Shown here: piece after piece, positions 26,146 through 34,655 of the stretch
How positions within the stretch are numbered: the stretch's first letter is position 1
How the letters are laid out: each line of letters starts with the position of its first letter
Source: Planctomycetaceae bacterium
Lineage (GTDB): Bacteria > Planctomycetota > Phycisphaerae > UBA1845 > UTPLA1
Assembly (NCBI GenBank): GCA_011525745.1
Contig: WYBU01000068.1
Coordinates: forward strand, 1-64,000
Direction: 5' to 3'
Length of the DNA stretch: 64,000 bases
Position numbers and translations under genes: made by a program
The notes under the pieces: generated by a model
What the model was told of the DNA's origin: nothing
Database searches by the model: none
Seen by the model: the letters and a program-made list of their open reading frames with translations, nothing else

Positions 26146-27066
26146 TCAGAACCGCGCCTGTCGATCCAGCAGAAAGCGCACCAGCGCCGCGTCGAACGAC
26201 ATCGTATTATTCACCGCGACGAAATCGCACCGCGCCGCCGCCGCGGCGTCGCGGTAGCGCTGGTGAAGTGCATGAAGCGCGTCGAGATACGCCCCGCGCA
26301 CGCTTGCCGCGTCGGCCGACAGCGGATCGCCGCCTTCGGGATCCTCGAAACGCGTCGGACCGACGTAGGGGAACTCCGCTTCGGCCCGGTCCAGCACGCA
26401 GAAGACGATCACATCGTGACCGCCGAAGCGCAGCCGGTGGAGCGCTTCGATGACCGGCTCGGCGTCGCACAGCAGATCGCTGAAGAGAATCATCAACCCG
26501 CGCTTACGGACGCGCCGCGCCACGTCGTGCAGCGAGTCGGCCAGCGCCGTGGAACCCGCCGGCCGCGCGGCCGCCAGCTCCGACAGCAGGCGCATCAGGT
26601 GCGCCCGCGTGCTGCGCGGCGGCAGAAACTGCCGCACTCCCGTGCCTAGCAGCGCCAGACCGGCCGAGTCCTGCTGACGGACCATCATGTAGCCCAGCGC
26701 GGCGGCCAGGCAGACGGCGTAGTCGAGCTTGGACATGCGCGGCGGGCCGCCGGGTTCGATCTGCTCGGGCGCGGGAAAGCCCATGCTCGCCGAAAGGTCC
26801 ATCAACAGATACGCCTCGAGGTTCGTCTCGGCGCGGAATTGCTTCACGAAAAAGCGGTCGGACTTGGCGTAGACGTTCCAGTCGATGGTGCGCGGATCGT
26901 CGCCGGGCGTGTAGCGGCGATGTTCGGAGAACTCGACTGAAAACCCGCGATAGGGCGAGGCGTGCAAGCCGGCGTAGAAGCCCTCGATGATGAACCGAGC
27001 ACGCAGATCCAGGCGATCAACCTGCGCGAGCAGCTCGGGTCGAAGGTACTCGGCAGCCGTCGGCAT
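26146..27066 (-). CDS. DUF58 domain protein
   Basis: A 306-residue protein with the DUF58 core: GFSVEFSEHRRYTPGDD, then R-TIDWNVYAKSDRFFVKQF, and a von Willebrand A-like Rossmann fold with MIDAS-like residues in LLMDLSASMGF. In many bacteria it is encoded with a MoxR ATPase and vWA membrane proteins that form a metal-dependent assembly or chaperone module. Here it stands alone, with the MoxR gene probably elsewhere. No signal peptide, so it is cytosolic. Confidence 0.9.
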   Translation of the reverse strand: MPTAAEYLRPELLAQVDRLDLRARFIIEGFYAGLHASPYRGFSVEFSEHRRYTPGDDPRTIDWNVYAKSDRFFVKQFRAETNLEAYLLMDLSASMGFPAPEQIEPGGPPRMSKLDYAVCLAAALGYMMVRQQDSAGLALLGTGVRQFLPPRSTRAHLMRLLSELAAARPAGSTALADSLHDVARRVRKRGLMILFSDLLCDAEPVIEALHRLRFGGHDVIVFCVLDRAEAEFPYVGPTRFEDPEGGDPLSADAASVRGAYLDALHALHQRYRDAAAAARCDFVAVNNTMSFDAALVRFLLDRQARF

Positions 27067-27090
27067 GGCGGAAATGATAACCGGGCGGGG

Positions 27091-27147
27091 GCGTCGAAAT
27101 GCCGAAACGGCAAAACGTCGATACGTTCAAACGTCAAAACGCCGAAA
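27091..27147. repeat. CGTCGAAA-type periodic repeat
   Basis: Degenerate 8-9 bp units such as CGTCGAAA, CGTTCAAA, CGTCAAAA and CGCCGAAA directly upstream of the DUF58 gene start. Related blocks are at 33047, 49531, 58889 and 59005. The following 27148-27330 continues with purine-rich sequence and an AACAGGGAACAG run, without a gene. Confidence 0.65.
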
Positions 27148-27332
27148 GAAGGCACGAAGGGAGGAAAGTCGCAAGTCGAAAGCCGACATGAAATGCCGGA
27201 GCGTTGAAACTCGGAAACGGCTGGCAAGGAAACAGGGAACAGCAGATAGCAAACGTGCGGCCCGCTCGCGGCGATAGGAGCGATCGGCCACACAAGCACA
27301 CGTAATCGCCTGTCGGCAGATTAGGATTTCGC

Positions 27333-27386
27333 GTCCATGTTGTCCACGCCGTCCACGCCGTCCACTGGGTCCACACCGCCCACGGT
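27333..27386 (-). repeat. 9-bp periodic repeat, GTGGAC type
   Basis: Six exact-period 9-bp units reading GTCCACnnn on the plus strand (GTGGAC on the minus strand), with outer units degenerate (GTCCATGTT, GCCCACGGT). Same family as 22632-22676. Confidence 0.75.
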
Positions 27387-27407
27387 TGTGCAACGGCACA
27401 CATGGCT

Positions 27408-27433
27408 GGATTCCCGCCTGTGCGGGAATGACG
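27408..27433. repeat. Dispersed ATTCCCGC hairpin repeat
   Basis: GGATTCCCGCC-TGT-GCGGGAATGACG forms a hairpin with arms ATTCCCGC/GCGGGAAT. This is a common dispersed element in many bacterial genomes, recognisable by false translations such as VIPAQAGIQ. Another copy is at 45894-45918. Confidence 0.8.
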
Positions 27434-27621
27434 GCGTCACCTTGAGAACTGATATCTGACAATTGTTGTCAGCTTATGGCCGACGGCTCTTGGTCCGCAC
27501 AGAGGATGGGAATTTATAGACAAGGTCCGTCGCAACAGCGATTCCAACGCCGAAAACGCGGGAAACACCGCCGGTTTGTCAATAGATTCCCTGCCTCACA
27601 GCGGACCCTACGGGCTGCCGC

Positions 27622-28647
27622 TCACGCCGTCCGCGCGGCCGGTTCGACAACCGGCGCGTGTTCCGGGTACTCGCGCAGGTACCACTCGCACGCCTCACGA
27701 ATGCCGTCGGCGAAACGGTGCGTCGGGCGCCAGTTGAGCATCGCCTGCGTGCGGCGGCAGTCGATCCGCTGCGGCAGGCCGGTCAGCACGATGCCCGCCC
27801 GTTGGAACGCCCCGCCGTGAAGTTTGAAGGGCAGCCATTCGGCCCCCCACGCCATCAGGTACGCCAGACGATACGGCAGATGCCGACGGATGGGCGGCAG
27901 CCCCAAGCCGGCGGCCAGCCCGCTGAAGTAATCGCGCTGCGTGACGCGCTCGTCGCCGACCGCAATGAGCGTTCGACCGGCGGCGGCGGGCACGCGACCG
28001 GCGGCGACGATCGCACTGACCGCATCGCGGACGTGAATCATCGCCATTTCGTTGTCGCCGCGGCCGACGTACTTCATCTTGCCTCCGGCCAGCAGCGGAT
28101 AGAGATACCGCCGCATGGCGCGGTTGCGCGGGCCATAGAGATAGCCGAGGCGGATGACGCACCACTCTCCGCGCGGGCCGATTGTGCGGCGGACGGCCTC
28201 TTCGGCGGCCAGCTTGGCTCGGCCGTACTTGAACCACTTCGGCGGCTGGAGCGTGGGCGTTTCTTCGTGAATGACGCCTTCGCGCAGCAATCGCGGATGA
28301 TACACGCCGCAGGAGCCGACGTAGACAAAACGGCGAACGCCGGCGGCGACGGCGGCGCGTGCCAGCGCGAACGTGCCGTTGACGGTGGTTCGATGGAAAT
28401 CGGCGTAATCGCCGTCGATGTCGACTCGCGCGGCGGCGTGGTAAACGACGTCACAGTCGCGGCAAGCGTCAACCATGCCGGCGGGAGCGTCGAGGTCGCC
28501 GTCGAACGGTTCGGCGCCGAGGCGTTCGATCAGCGCGCGATCCCCGCCCGGGCGGACCAAGGCGCGCACATCGTCACCCGCGGCGCGTAACGCCTCGATG
28601 AGGTGGCTTCCGACGAATCCGGTTCCGCCTGTGACCAGTACGTGCAT
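27622..28647 (-). CDS. NAD-dependent epimerase/3-beta-HSD-type reductase
   Basis: A 341-residue extended short-chain dehydrogenase. The cofactor loop is VTGGTGFVGSHL, and the catalytic Tyr/Lys pair sits in KYGRAKLAAE (YxxxK), with a Ser in VGSCGVYH. It resembles 3-beta-hydroxysteroid dehydrogenase/isomerase and OleD-like reductases. It lies 160 bp downstream of an ICMT-type membrane protein and a KAS III-like gene, all on the minus strand, which suggests a lipid-modifying set. Substrate unknown. Confidence 0.85.
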   Translation of the reverse strand: MHVLVTGGTGFVGSHLIEALRAAGDDVRALVRPGGDRALIERLGAEPFDGDLDAPAGMVDACRDCDVVYHAAARVDIDGDYADFHRTTVNGTFALARAAVAAGVRRFVYVGSCGVYHPRLLREGVIHEETPTLQPPKWFKYGRAKLAAEEAVRRTIGPRGEWCVIRLGYLYGPRNRAMRRYLYPLLAGGKMKYVGRGDNEMAMIHVRDAVSAIVAAGRVPAAAGRTLIAVGDERVTQRDYFSGLAAGLGLPPIRRHLPYRLAYLMAWGAEWLPFKLHGGAFQRAGIVLTGLPQRIDCRRTQAMLNWRPTHRFADGIREACEWYLREYPEHAPVVEPAARTA

Positions 28648-28807
28648 GCTTCAGCGTCTGCTCAGCCCGTCCCCTTCCCATCGGCGTAGCGTCACAATCC
28701 GCCGTACGCCAGGCAGTGGCGTCTGCGTTGGCGCGTGACCGCCGACAGAGCGGGAGTGATCGAAAGCGGGGATTGTAATCGGACGAAAGGTCGCGCCTAG
28801 CGGTGAA

Positions 28808-29368
28808 TCAATCCGGTGAAGGCGGTCGCGGAGTCCAGCGCGGCACGCGGGTGCAGTAGTCGATGTATGACTGACCGAACCGCTGACGGAGCAGCGGCTC
28901 CTCGATGCGCGTGACCTGGTACTGCGCAAACGGCAGGCCGATGAACAGCAGCAGCGCGAGGATGCCGAGCGAGCCGTAGTAAATCGCTTCGCCCAGCACG
29001 GTCACCAGCAGCGTCAGGACGACCGGATTGCGCACCCAGCGGTACGGACCCGTGGCGACGAAATGTTTCGGCGGGTCGAACTCCACGTGCGGCCCGCGCC
29101 CGTAAAACATCAGCCAGATCGAGCAGAAGAGATAAGCGGCAAGGCCCAGGGCGAACACGGCGCCGCCGACGAGCCGGCGAAAATCGATCCAATAAGACTG
29201 AATCAAATCGGTCCAAGAGTCCGCCGTCAGCAGTCCCTCCTCGACAACATAGAACAGCGAGGGCAGGACGCCCAACACGAAAAGCAGAAAACCGACCGTG
29301 TAGATCGTGCTCTTCAGCGCGAAGGGCTTCTCGTCGCCGCCGGGCTGGGGTGCGGGAGTGTTTACCAT
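28808..29368 (-). CDS. ICMT/PEMT-type membrane methyltransferase-like protein
   Basis: A 186-residue membrane protein with about four helices (IYTVGFLLFVLGVLPSLFYV, GAVFALGLAAYLFCSIWLMF, PVVLTLLVTVLGEAIYYGSL). The C-terminal signature GPYRWVRNPVVLTLL and EEPLLRQRFGQSYIDYCTRV is that of isoprenylcysteine or phospholipid methyltransferases, which bind S-adenosylmethionine at RxxRNP and the E-x2-L...Y-x3-Y region. It begins inside the last codons of the KAS III-like gene (7-bp overlap), so the two are coupled. Likely modifies a lipid or prenyl product. Confidence 0.82.
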   Translation of the reverse strand: MVNTPAPQPGGDEKPFALKSTIYTVGFLLFVLGVLPSLFYVVEEGLLTADSWTDLIQSYWIDFRRLVGGAVFALGLAAYLFCSIWLMFYGRGPHVEFDPPKHFVATGPYRWVRNPVVLTLLVTVLGEAIYYGSLGILALLLFIGLPFAQYQVTRIEEPLLRQRFGQSYIDYCTRVPRWTPRPPSPD

Positions 29369-30477
29369 CGGACCGCGAAACCGGCGGTCATCCACTTGCT
29401 CGACTCGACCGCGTGCACGATGGCCAACTGGCCGGGCTTGAGTTCGCCGCTGCGGGCCATCTCGTCGATGTGGATCAGCGTTGCCGCACCGCCGCAGTAG
29501 CCGATTTCGCCGCTGCGGAACTTAATGCGGTCGCGCGAGATGCTCAGCTTGTCGAGGAACGCGGGAATGTGGTCCTCGTACAAGTTGGTCGTGGGAATCG
29601 AGACGACGTAGTGATCGACCGACCCGGGGTCGATATTGAGCTTCTTGACGAAGCGCAGTATGCCCTCGAGCAGCAGCGGCGCGGCGTTGTCGTTCACGGC
29701 CGTGAAGTCCTGCCACAAGTGGTGTACGCCCTGCGCGTACATCTGCGGGATCTGATGGCTCGACTTCACCAGGTCATGCGCAGCGCCGCCGGCGGTCATG
29801 CCGGCCGGGCGGCCGGCGCCGACCGACTCGACGAAAGTGCCGATGATCTCATGCCGCGGCTGGCCGTTCTGAGCGCCGGTGAGGACGACGGCGCCGGCGC
29901 CGTCGGCCAGAATCCAGCGCAGCGCGGCGTGGACCTTGTCCATCTTGGTCTGGTTAAAGTAGCAGCTTCGCAGGTACAGCGACGAAAGCTGGCTGTAGGT
30001 GACCAGGGCGGTTTTGTACTGCCCGCAGCGGATCGCGTTGTAGGCGATCTCGACGCCCTTGCCCACGCCAGTGCAGTTGGAGTGGATCTCCAGCTCGGCG
30101 CAAGTCTGAATCCCCAGCCGCTCCTGAAGTACGGCGCTGGTCGGCGGCGTGATGAAGTCGCTGAACGGGCAACTGATGACCAGCAGCTCGACCTGCTCGG
30201 GCTTGACTTTCGCCATCTCGAGCGCGCGGCGCGCCGCCTGCTCGGCCAGGCTGGCGAACGTGTGGGTCATGTCGCCGGTTTCGGGGTCGAGTGCAAAGTG
30301 TCGGGCCTTCACGCCGCCACGGTCCAACATGCGCTTGCCCAGATTGTCCACAAAGGTGCGAACCTTGGGGGGGGCATCTTCGAGAGGACCCAGGATGGCT
30401 TCGACCCGGTCATTCGGAATCGGGGGGCCCGGCAGGAAACTACCGGTGCCTGCGATTTGAACTGGTACCGCTGACAT
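29362..30477 (-). CDS. KAS III-like thiolase-fold enzyme with altered catalytic residues
   Basis: A 371-residue FabH/KAS III superfamily protein. The nucleophile is Cys135 in HSNCTGVGKG. The usual His of the V-P-H-Q-A-N motif is missing: the region reads VVSIPTTNLY. The usual second Asn near the C-terminus (Y-G-N-T-S) is replaced in IGYCGGAATL. Loss of the His-Asn pair argues against ordinary decarboxylative condensation and suggests acyl transfer or another C-C or ester bond reaction. It is followed by a membrane methyltransferase-like gene and a reductase. A long upstream space (30478-30754) has no identified gene. Confidence 0.85.
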   Translation of the reverse strand: MSAVPVQIAGTGSFLPGPPIPNDRVEAILGPLEDAPPKVRTFVDNLGKRMLDRGGVKARHFALDPETGDMTHTFASLAEQAARRALEMAKVKPEQVELLVISCPFSDFITPPTSAVLQERLGIQTCAELEIHSNCTGVGKGVEIAYNAIRCGQYKTALVTYSQLSSLYLRSCYFNQTKMDKVHAALRWILADGAGAVVLTGAQNGQPRHEIIGTFVESVGAGRPAGMTAGGAAHDLVKSSHQIPQMYAQGVHHLWQDFTAVNDNAAPLLLEGILRFVKKLNIDPGSVDHYVVSIPTTNLYEDHIPAFLDKLSISRDRIKFRSGEIGYCGGAATLIHIDEMARSGELKPGQLAIVHAVESSKWMTAGFAVRW

Positions 30478-30754
30478 ACGTATCCTAGCTCACCATACTG
30501 AACCGACGGGCATTCTCCAGCCTTGAATCGTCGGGAATGCGGCCGCCCTGGGGCGGTCCACCCATGTCTCGATCAGGCGGAATGGTAGCCGCCTGCCCGC
30601 GAATTGCAATGCCGGTCGGATAGACCAATTGATCCCGGTACCCTTTGGCGCCGCGCCACGGCCCTGGGTTGCGAGGCCGGCCCTCATATTACAAGGGCCG
30701 GTACGAACACCCGTCAAGTGCGTATCGGCGTCATCTTTTGATGACGTACAGCCA

Positions 30755-30904
30755 TTATAGCACCATTGCCCTCGGCGCGGTTGCGTTCGGGCGAATCTGC
30801 ATGCCTGATTCGGCGGCGCCGGCCTCGTCGCAAGCGTTCAATACCGGCATCCGGCTTAATTCGGAAAATATCTGAGGCACGTAACGGAACTCCTTTGGCG
30901 CCAT
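30755..30904 (-). CDS. Possible 49-residue protein, doubtful
   Basis: A short open frame begins 17 bp after the PH-domain gene and reads MAPKEFRYVPQIFSE to a TAA. No good ribosome site is seen (GGTAGGCGG is 13 nt away) and codon use is mixed. Included because its position suggests co-transcription. It matches no family I know and may be non-coding. Confidence 0.25.
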   Translation of the reverse strand: MAPKEFRYVPQIFSELSRMPVLNACDEAGAAESGMQIRPNATAPRAMVL

Positions 30905-30921
30905 AACGATAACGCGACCGC

Positions 30922-32499
30922 CTACCAGCGGAACTGCGTGCCTGCGGCCGCCTCCGACAGCGCCACGTAAAGCTCCCGGGCTTCCTCTTCCGCCAGATAG
31001 GGGATCGCCACGCGCTGGCCGACCAGCCCGACGCCGGCCGTGTCGATGATCAGCGTCGCCATGCGCCAGCGACGGTCGAAGGGCGACTGGACCAGCCAGA
31101 CGGTTTGAATCTTGGCGTACCGCACGGCGCTGATGCGCCGCTCCCACCAGCCGACCCGGAACAGCACGGCCTGCGGCGTCAGTGCGTAGGCCACGTTTAA
31201 TGCGTAGACCGCAATGCAGAAAGCTGAGAAGCCGGCCAGGATAGGCCATGCCGCCAGCACCCAGAAACCGGCGACGGGAACCAGAGCGGCGACGAGTAAA
31301 AGGGACAAGATCATGAAAAGCCGGCCGAGGCGGCGCCGAATACGCATGTCGATGGGTCGCCATTCGCAATCGTCGAGCTGCAATTCGGGCTGCACGACCG
31401 CGAGGTGCGCCCCGAGTTGCTCGACCGGTACCAGCGGCAGCAACCACTCACGTCCGGCCGACGCGTCTTTCTGGGCTTGCGAGCCGGCCGTGGCGATCTT
31501 GACGCACACCCGGCGGAAAAACCGGTGAAGCGGCGAGGCCAGCACGTGCAACACTTGAATTCGATGCCGCGGTATCGCCGACGTGCGGCGCGTAAACAGC
31601 CCGAAGCGCGTGCGCAGCTCTTCGCCCGAGGCGGTCAGCGTGAAATCGTAAAGGGTGACGATCGCCCAGATGATCGACAGCAGCCGCATGAGCAGCAGGA
31701 GCAGCAGGATGCCGCCGGTCACCATCAGCAGCGTGCCGGTCCACGAAAACTGGAACACGTCGGGCAGCCAGGACTCAAACCGGTCCTCGAACCGCACGAT
31801 CATTCGCTTCATGGTTTCGTCGGGCACCGACTGCCATATCAGGGCCGCCGCCGCGCCAACGACGATCATGCCGCGGTTGGAAATGACTCCCATGCGCACC
31901 AGCTCCGACAGCGGCATGCGCATCAGGACCCGTTCCTCGCGCGGTGGCGCCGCCGCCCGGGCCATGGTCAACCCCGGTTCGACCGGGGATGCCCCCTCGG
32001 CGGCAACCTGTGCCCCCGTCAATGCGACGGCGGTCACGCCGGCCGCCGCGGTGCGTCCCGCGAAAACGTGGTGGCGCATCTCGTCTACGGCCTGTAGCGA
32101 CAGCACGCGCATCTTCGCTTCCGGCTCGGCGCCGCCGGCGGTCTCGATCATGACCTGGGCGACGCCGAACAACCGATGCGCGACGTTCTGCACCACGTCG
32201 ATGTTCTGAATGCGCGCATAGGGGATGTGGCGCTGCTTGCGGATGAAGACGCCTTCGTTGACGACCAACTCGTTCTCGGCGAAGCGGTAGCGAAAGCTGA
32301 AATAACGGATCAGGGCGATGACCAGGGACGGCAGCAGCAGCACCAGAAAAAACAGCTCGTAGCCGTCGCCGCGGCGATACAGCAGGAAAATCAGCGCCGG
32401 CCAGAACAGTTGCTTGAGCAACGATCCGACGCTGAACAGCAGCGACACCGGATGCAGGCGCCGGCCGCGGACGGGGTCGAGGGCTTCGTCAGACGGCAT
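30922..32499 (-). CDS. Membrane protein with bacterial PH (bPH2) domains
   Basis: A 525-residue protein of the YdbT type. It alternates pairs of membrane helices with three bPH2 domains: the first after RRLHPVSLLFSVGSLLKQL reads YRFAENELVVNEGVFIRKQR and IPYARIQNIDVVQNV; the second follows YDFTLTASGEELRTRFGLFT and IPRHRIQVLHVLASPL; the third carries WWERRISAVRYAKIQTVW. The function of this family is unclear; in some bacteria it affects resistance to lantibiotics or membrane stress. It overlaps the smaller PH gene upstream by 11 bp, as ydbS-ydbT pairs do. Confidence 0.88.
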   Translation of the reverse strand: MPSDEALDPVRGRRLHPVSLLFSVGSLLKQLFWPALIFLLYRRGDGYELFFLVLLLPSLVIALIRYFSFRYRFAENELVVNEGVFIRKQRHIPYARIQNIDVVQNVAHRLFGVAQVMIETAGGAEPEAKMRVLSLQAVDEMRHHVFAGRTAAAGVTAVALTGAQVAAEGASPVEPGLTMARAAAPPREERVLMRMPLSELVRMGVISNRGMIVVGAAAALIWQSVPDETMKRMIVRFEDRFESWLPDVFQFSWTGTLLMVTGGILLLLLLMRLLSIIWAIVTLYDFTLTASGEELRTRFGLFTRRTSAIPRHRIQVLHVLASPLHRFFRRVCVKIATAGSQAQKDASAGREWLLPLVPVEQLGAHLAVVQPELQLDDCEWRPIDMRIRRRLGRLFMILSLLLVAALVPVAGFWVLAAWPILAGFSAFCIAVYALNVAYALTPQAVLFRVGWWERRISAVRYAKIQTVWLVQSPFDRRWRMATLIIDTAGVGLVGQRVAIPYLAEEEARELYVALSEAAAGTQFRW

Positions 32500-33019
32500 C
32501 GCCCGACTCCGATGCGACGAGGAAGTCGCGGATGCGCAGCGCGTCGTCATGGCCCAGCCCGGCCAGCCGCACCGAGGCGCCGATGGTTCCGGCGGTGAAG
32601 ATGATCAGATGGGCCAGCCCGAAGCGGCGTTCGATCGGCCCCTGGTTGACGTCGGTGTGCTGCACGCGCGAGCGCGGCACGTAGAGCGTCTCTTTCCACA
32701 ACACACCGCGCTGGATTTCGATGCCGCCGGCGTTGATGCGGTAGGTGCGGCAGCGGTATTCGATGGCCGGCCAGTAGTGTGAAAACAGCGCCAGAAACAG
32801 GGCAAACACGCCGGCGGGAAGAGCCAGCGCCATCCTGCCCGCGAAACCGAGGTCCCACTTGATAATGACCGACGTGACGACCACGGCCAACACCGTGCAG
32901 AGAATGCCGGTGACGATCCAGTTGCTGAGCATCTCGACGCGCACGATGTTGGGGTGCAGATGATGCGCGACGTCGTCGTCGACCCGCGCGGCTTCCAATG
33001 TTGACAGCGGTTCATTCAT
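32489..33019 (-). CDS. Small bPH2 membrane protein (YdbS-like)
   Basis: A 176-residue protein with two membrane helices (WIVTGILCTVLAVVVTSVII, MALALPAGVFALFLALFSHY) and one bPH2 domain (YRINAGGIEIQRGVLWKETL, VPRSRVQHTDVNQGPIERRF). I start it at MNEPLSTLEAARV, just downstream of a block of CGTCGAAA-type repeats; codons further upstream run through those repeats and are not plausible. First gene of a two-gene unit with the larger PH protein. Confidence 0.87.
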   Translation of the reverse strand: MNEPLSTLEAARVDDDVAHHLHPNIVRVEMLSNWIVTGILCTVLAVVVTSVIIKWDLGFAGRMALALPAGVFALFLALFSHYWPAIEYRCRTYRINAGGIEIQRGVLWKETLYVPRSRVQHTDVNQGPIERRFGLAHLIIFTAGTIGASVRLAGLGHDDALRIRDFLVASESGDAV

Positions 33020-33046
33020 GCGGACAGTGTAAGGCGGCGAAAGGCA

Positions 33047-33078
33047 CGTCGAAACGTCGAAAAGTCGAAACGTCAAGA
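33047..33078. repeat. CGTCGAAA-type periodic repeat
   Basis: Four 8-bp units in a row: CGTCGAAA, CGTCGAAA, AGTCGAAA, CGTCAAGA. It lies in the 165-bp space upstream of the small PH-domain gene. Confidence 0.75.
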
Positions 33079-33185
33079 CAAGGAAAGGCGGAACGGAGTG
33101 AAGCGACGGAGCGACGAAGGGAGATTGCAGTTCCAAATGCCGAAGCGCGGTGCGTGAACCTCGTGGGACGACATGCGGATGAGTT

Positions 33186-34655
33186 TCAGGGCGGCAGCCG
33201 GACTTCGGCGCCGCTCGGCAGCCAGGGACGCCAGCGGCCGTCGGGCATCGTGATCGCGGCGCCGGACTCATCCGCCGCGAGCACGATGACCGCGACGTCG
33301 CGAGACGCGACGCGAACCGACAAGATCGTGCCGGGCGACGCGGATTCGCCGCCGCGCGACCAGGCGACAAAGCCAACGCCCGCCGCCGCTGTGATCTCCG
33401 AAATCCGACCCACGCGTCTCGTCGGCGTGGGAACGCTTCGCCCGGGCGCATCGACGTAGACTTCGTCCCATTGCTGGATCAAGAACGAGGGGACGTCGCC
33501 GGGTGCGCTCGACGCGGCGGATGCCGCGGCCGGCGCGGATTCCGGCACGGTTGGCAGCACTGCTTCGAGCGTCGCGCCGGCGTGATCTTCCTGAGGCACC
33601 GTCACGCGCAGCCGCGCGACCGGGCGGCCGTCGCGATACAGCAACAGTCGCGTGTCCTCGATCAACCCGTCCGCCACACCCGCGGTGACGAGGGCGTAAT
33701 CGTCATCGACTCGGAACATGCGAAATCCCGCACGGCCGGAGGAGACGTCTTCAACCGGGCGGCGCACAACGATGTCGCCGACTTGCGGGGTCATGCGGCA
33801 CACGGCCGGATTGGCCGTGGCGATCAGGTAATGCTCGCGCACCTCGCGGACGATCGTCAGACCGACATACTCATCATCACGCAACACGACCCAACGATCG
33901 CCCGGACGCGCCAGCGCGATCGAAGCGGTCGGAATCCAGACCTCTGTCTCGGTTTCGGTCTCGCGAAGGCGGAGAATTCGGGCGGACACGCGGCCGGTTT
34001 GCAGTTCGCGCGGCATGGGCCACAGCCGGCAGGCGTCTCCGGCGACCAGCTCGAAGTTCGCCACGAGTCGCGTGACCGCGGCCAGTGCGCGGCCGTCGTC
34101 GAGCCACTCGACGCGCAGCCGCGCCACCGGCCAACCATCGTGTTCGGCGAGCAGACCGGCGCCGACGCTCAGGCCGTGGCGCCGCCCGGCGTCGAGCCAG
34201 ACGGTGCGTTGCGAGTCAGCGGCGCCGGCGATTTTGAACCACAGCCATGCTGTCTCGTGAAGGTCGGGGAGCACGCGGCGGGCGGCGTCGGGCGCCAGTG
34301 CGACACCGGTCCGACCGATCAACGGCGCGGGCGCTGCGCCGGGTTCGTCCGGAAGCGGCGCGGTCCACTCGATGCGCGCGTGCGTGCGATCGTCGCCGAA
34401 ATCCTGGACGACGGCCTGCGCGAGCGGCTGGGTTCGATCGAAAAGCCACACGATGCTCCCGGCGGCGGGCGGGCGACCGTCGGCGGTCAGCACGAGCGTG
34501 CGATCGCGCGTCACCGAATCGATGACGCGCACCGGGACCACCGCGCCGTCGGATTCGACGCTGCGCGGTTGGGCGAAGGCGATAATGCTTCTCCGCTCGC
34601 CGCTTGCGACCATGCAAACCAGCAGGACGGTGGCAATCCGGAAATGCGGATTCAC
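33186..34655 (-). CDS. Secreted protein of unknown function
   Basis: A 489-residue protein with an N-terminal signal-like segment (FRIATVLLVCMVASG). The mature chain is beta-rich and shows internally repeated patterns such as GWPVARLRVEWLDDGRALAAV and GRPVARLRVTVPQEDHAGAT, each about 80-100 residues and preceded by a GLxxG-type loop (GRRHGLSVGAGLL, AGVADGLIEDTRLL). This resembles tandem small barrels like those of MreC or other cell-shape scaffolds, but I cannot assign a family. It overlaps the GT9 gene start by 4 bp, reading after it. Confidence 0.6.
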   Translation of the reverse strand: MNPHFRIATVLLVCMVASGERRSIIAFAQPRSVESDGAVVPVRVIDSVTRDRTLVLTADGRPPAAGSIVWLFDRTQPLAQAVVQDFGDDRTHARIEWTAPLPDEPGAAPAPLIGRTGVALAPDAARRVLPDLHETAWLWFKIAGAADSQRTVWLDAGRRHGLSVGAGLLAEHDGWPVARLRVEWLDDGRALAAVTRLVANFELVAGDACRLWPMPRELQTGRVSARILRLRETETETEVWIPTASIALARPGDRWVVLRDDEYVGLTIVREVREHYLIATANPAVCRMTPQVGDIVVRRPVEDVSSGRAGFRMFRVDDDYALVTAGVADGLIEDTRLLLYRDGRPVARLRVTVPQEDHAGATLEAVLPTVPESAPAAASAASSAPGDVPSFLIQQWDEVYVDAPGRSVPTPTRRVGRISEITAAAGVGFVAWSRGGESASPGTILSVRVASRDVAVIVLAADESGAAITMPDGRWRPWLPSGAEVRLPP

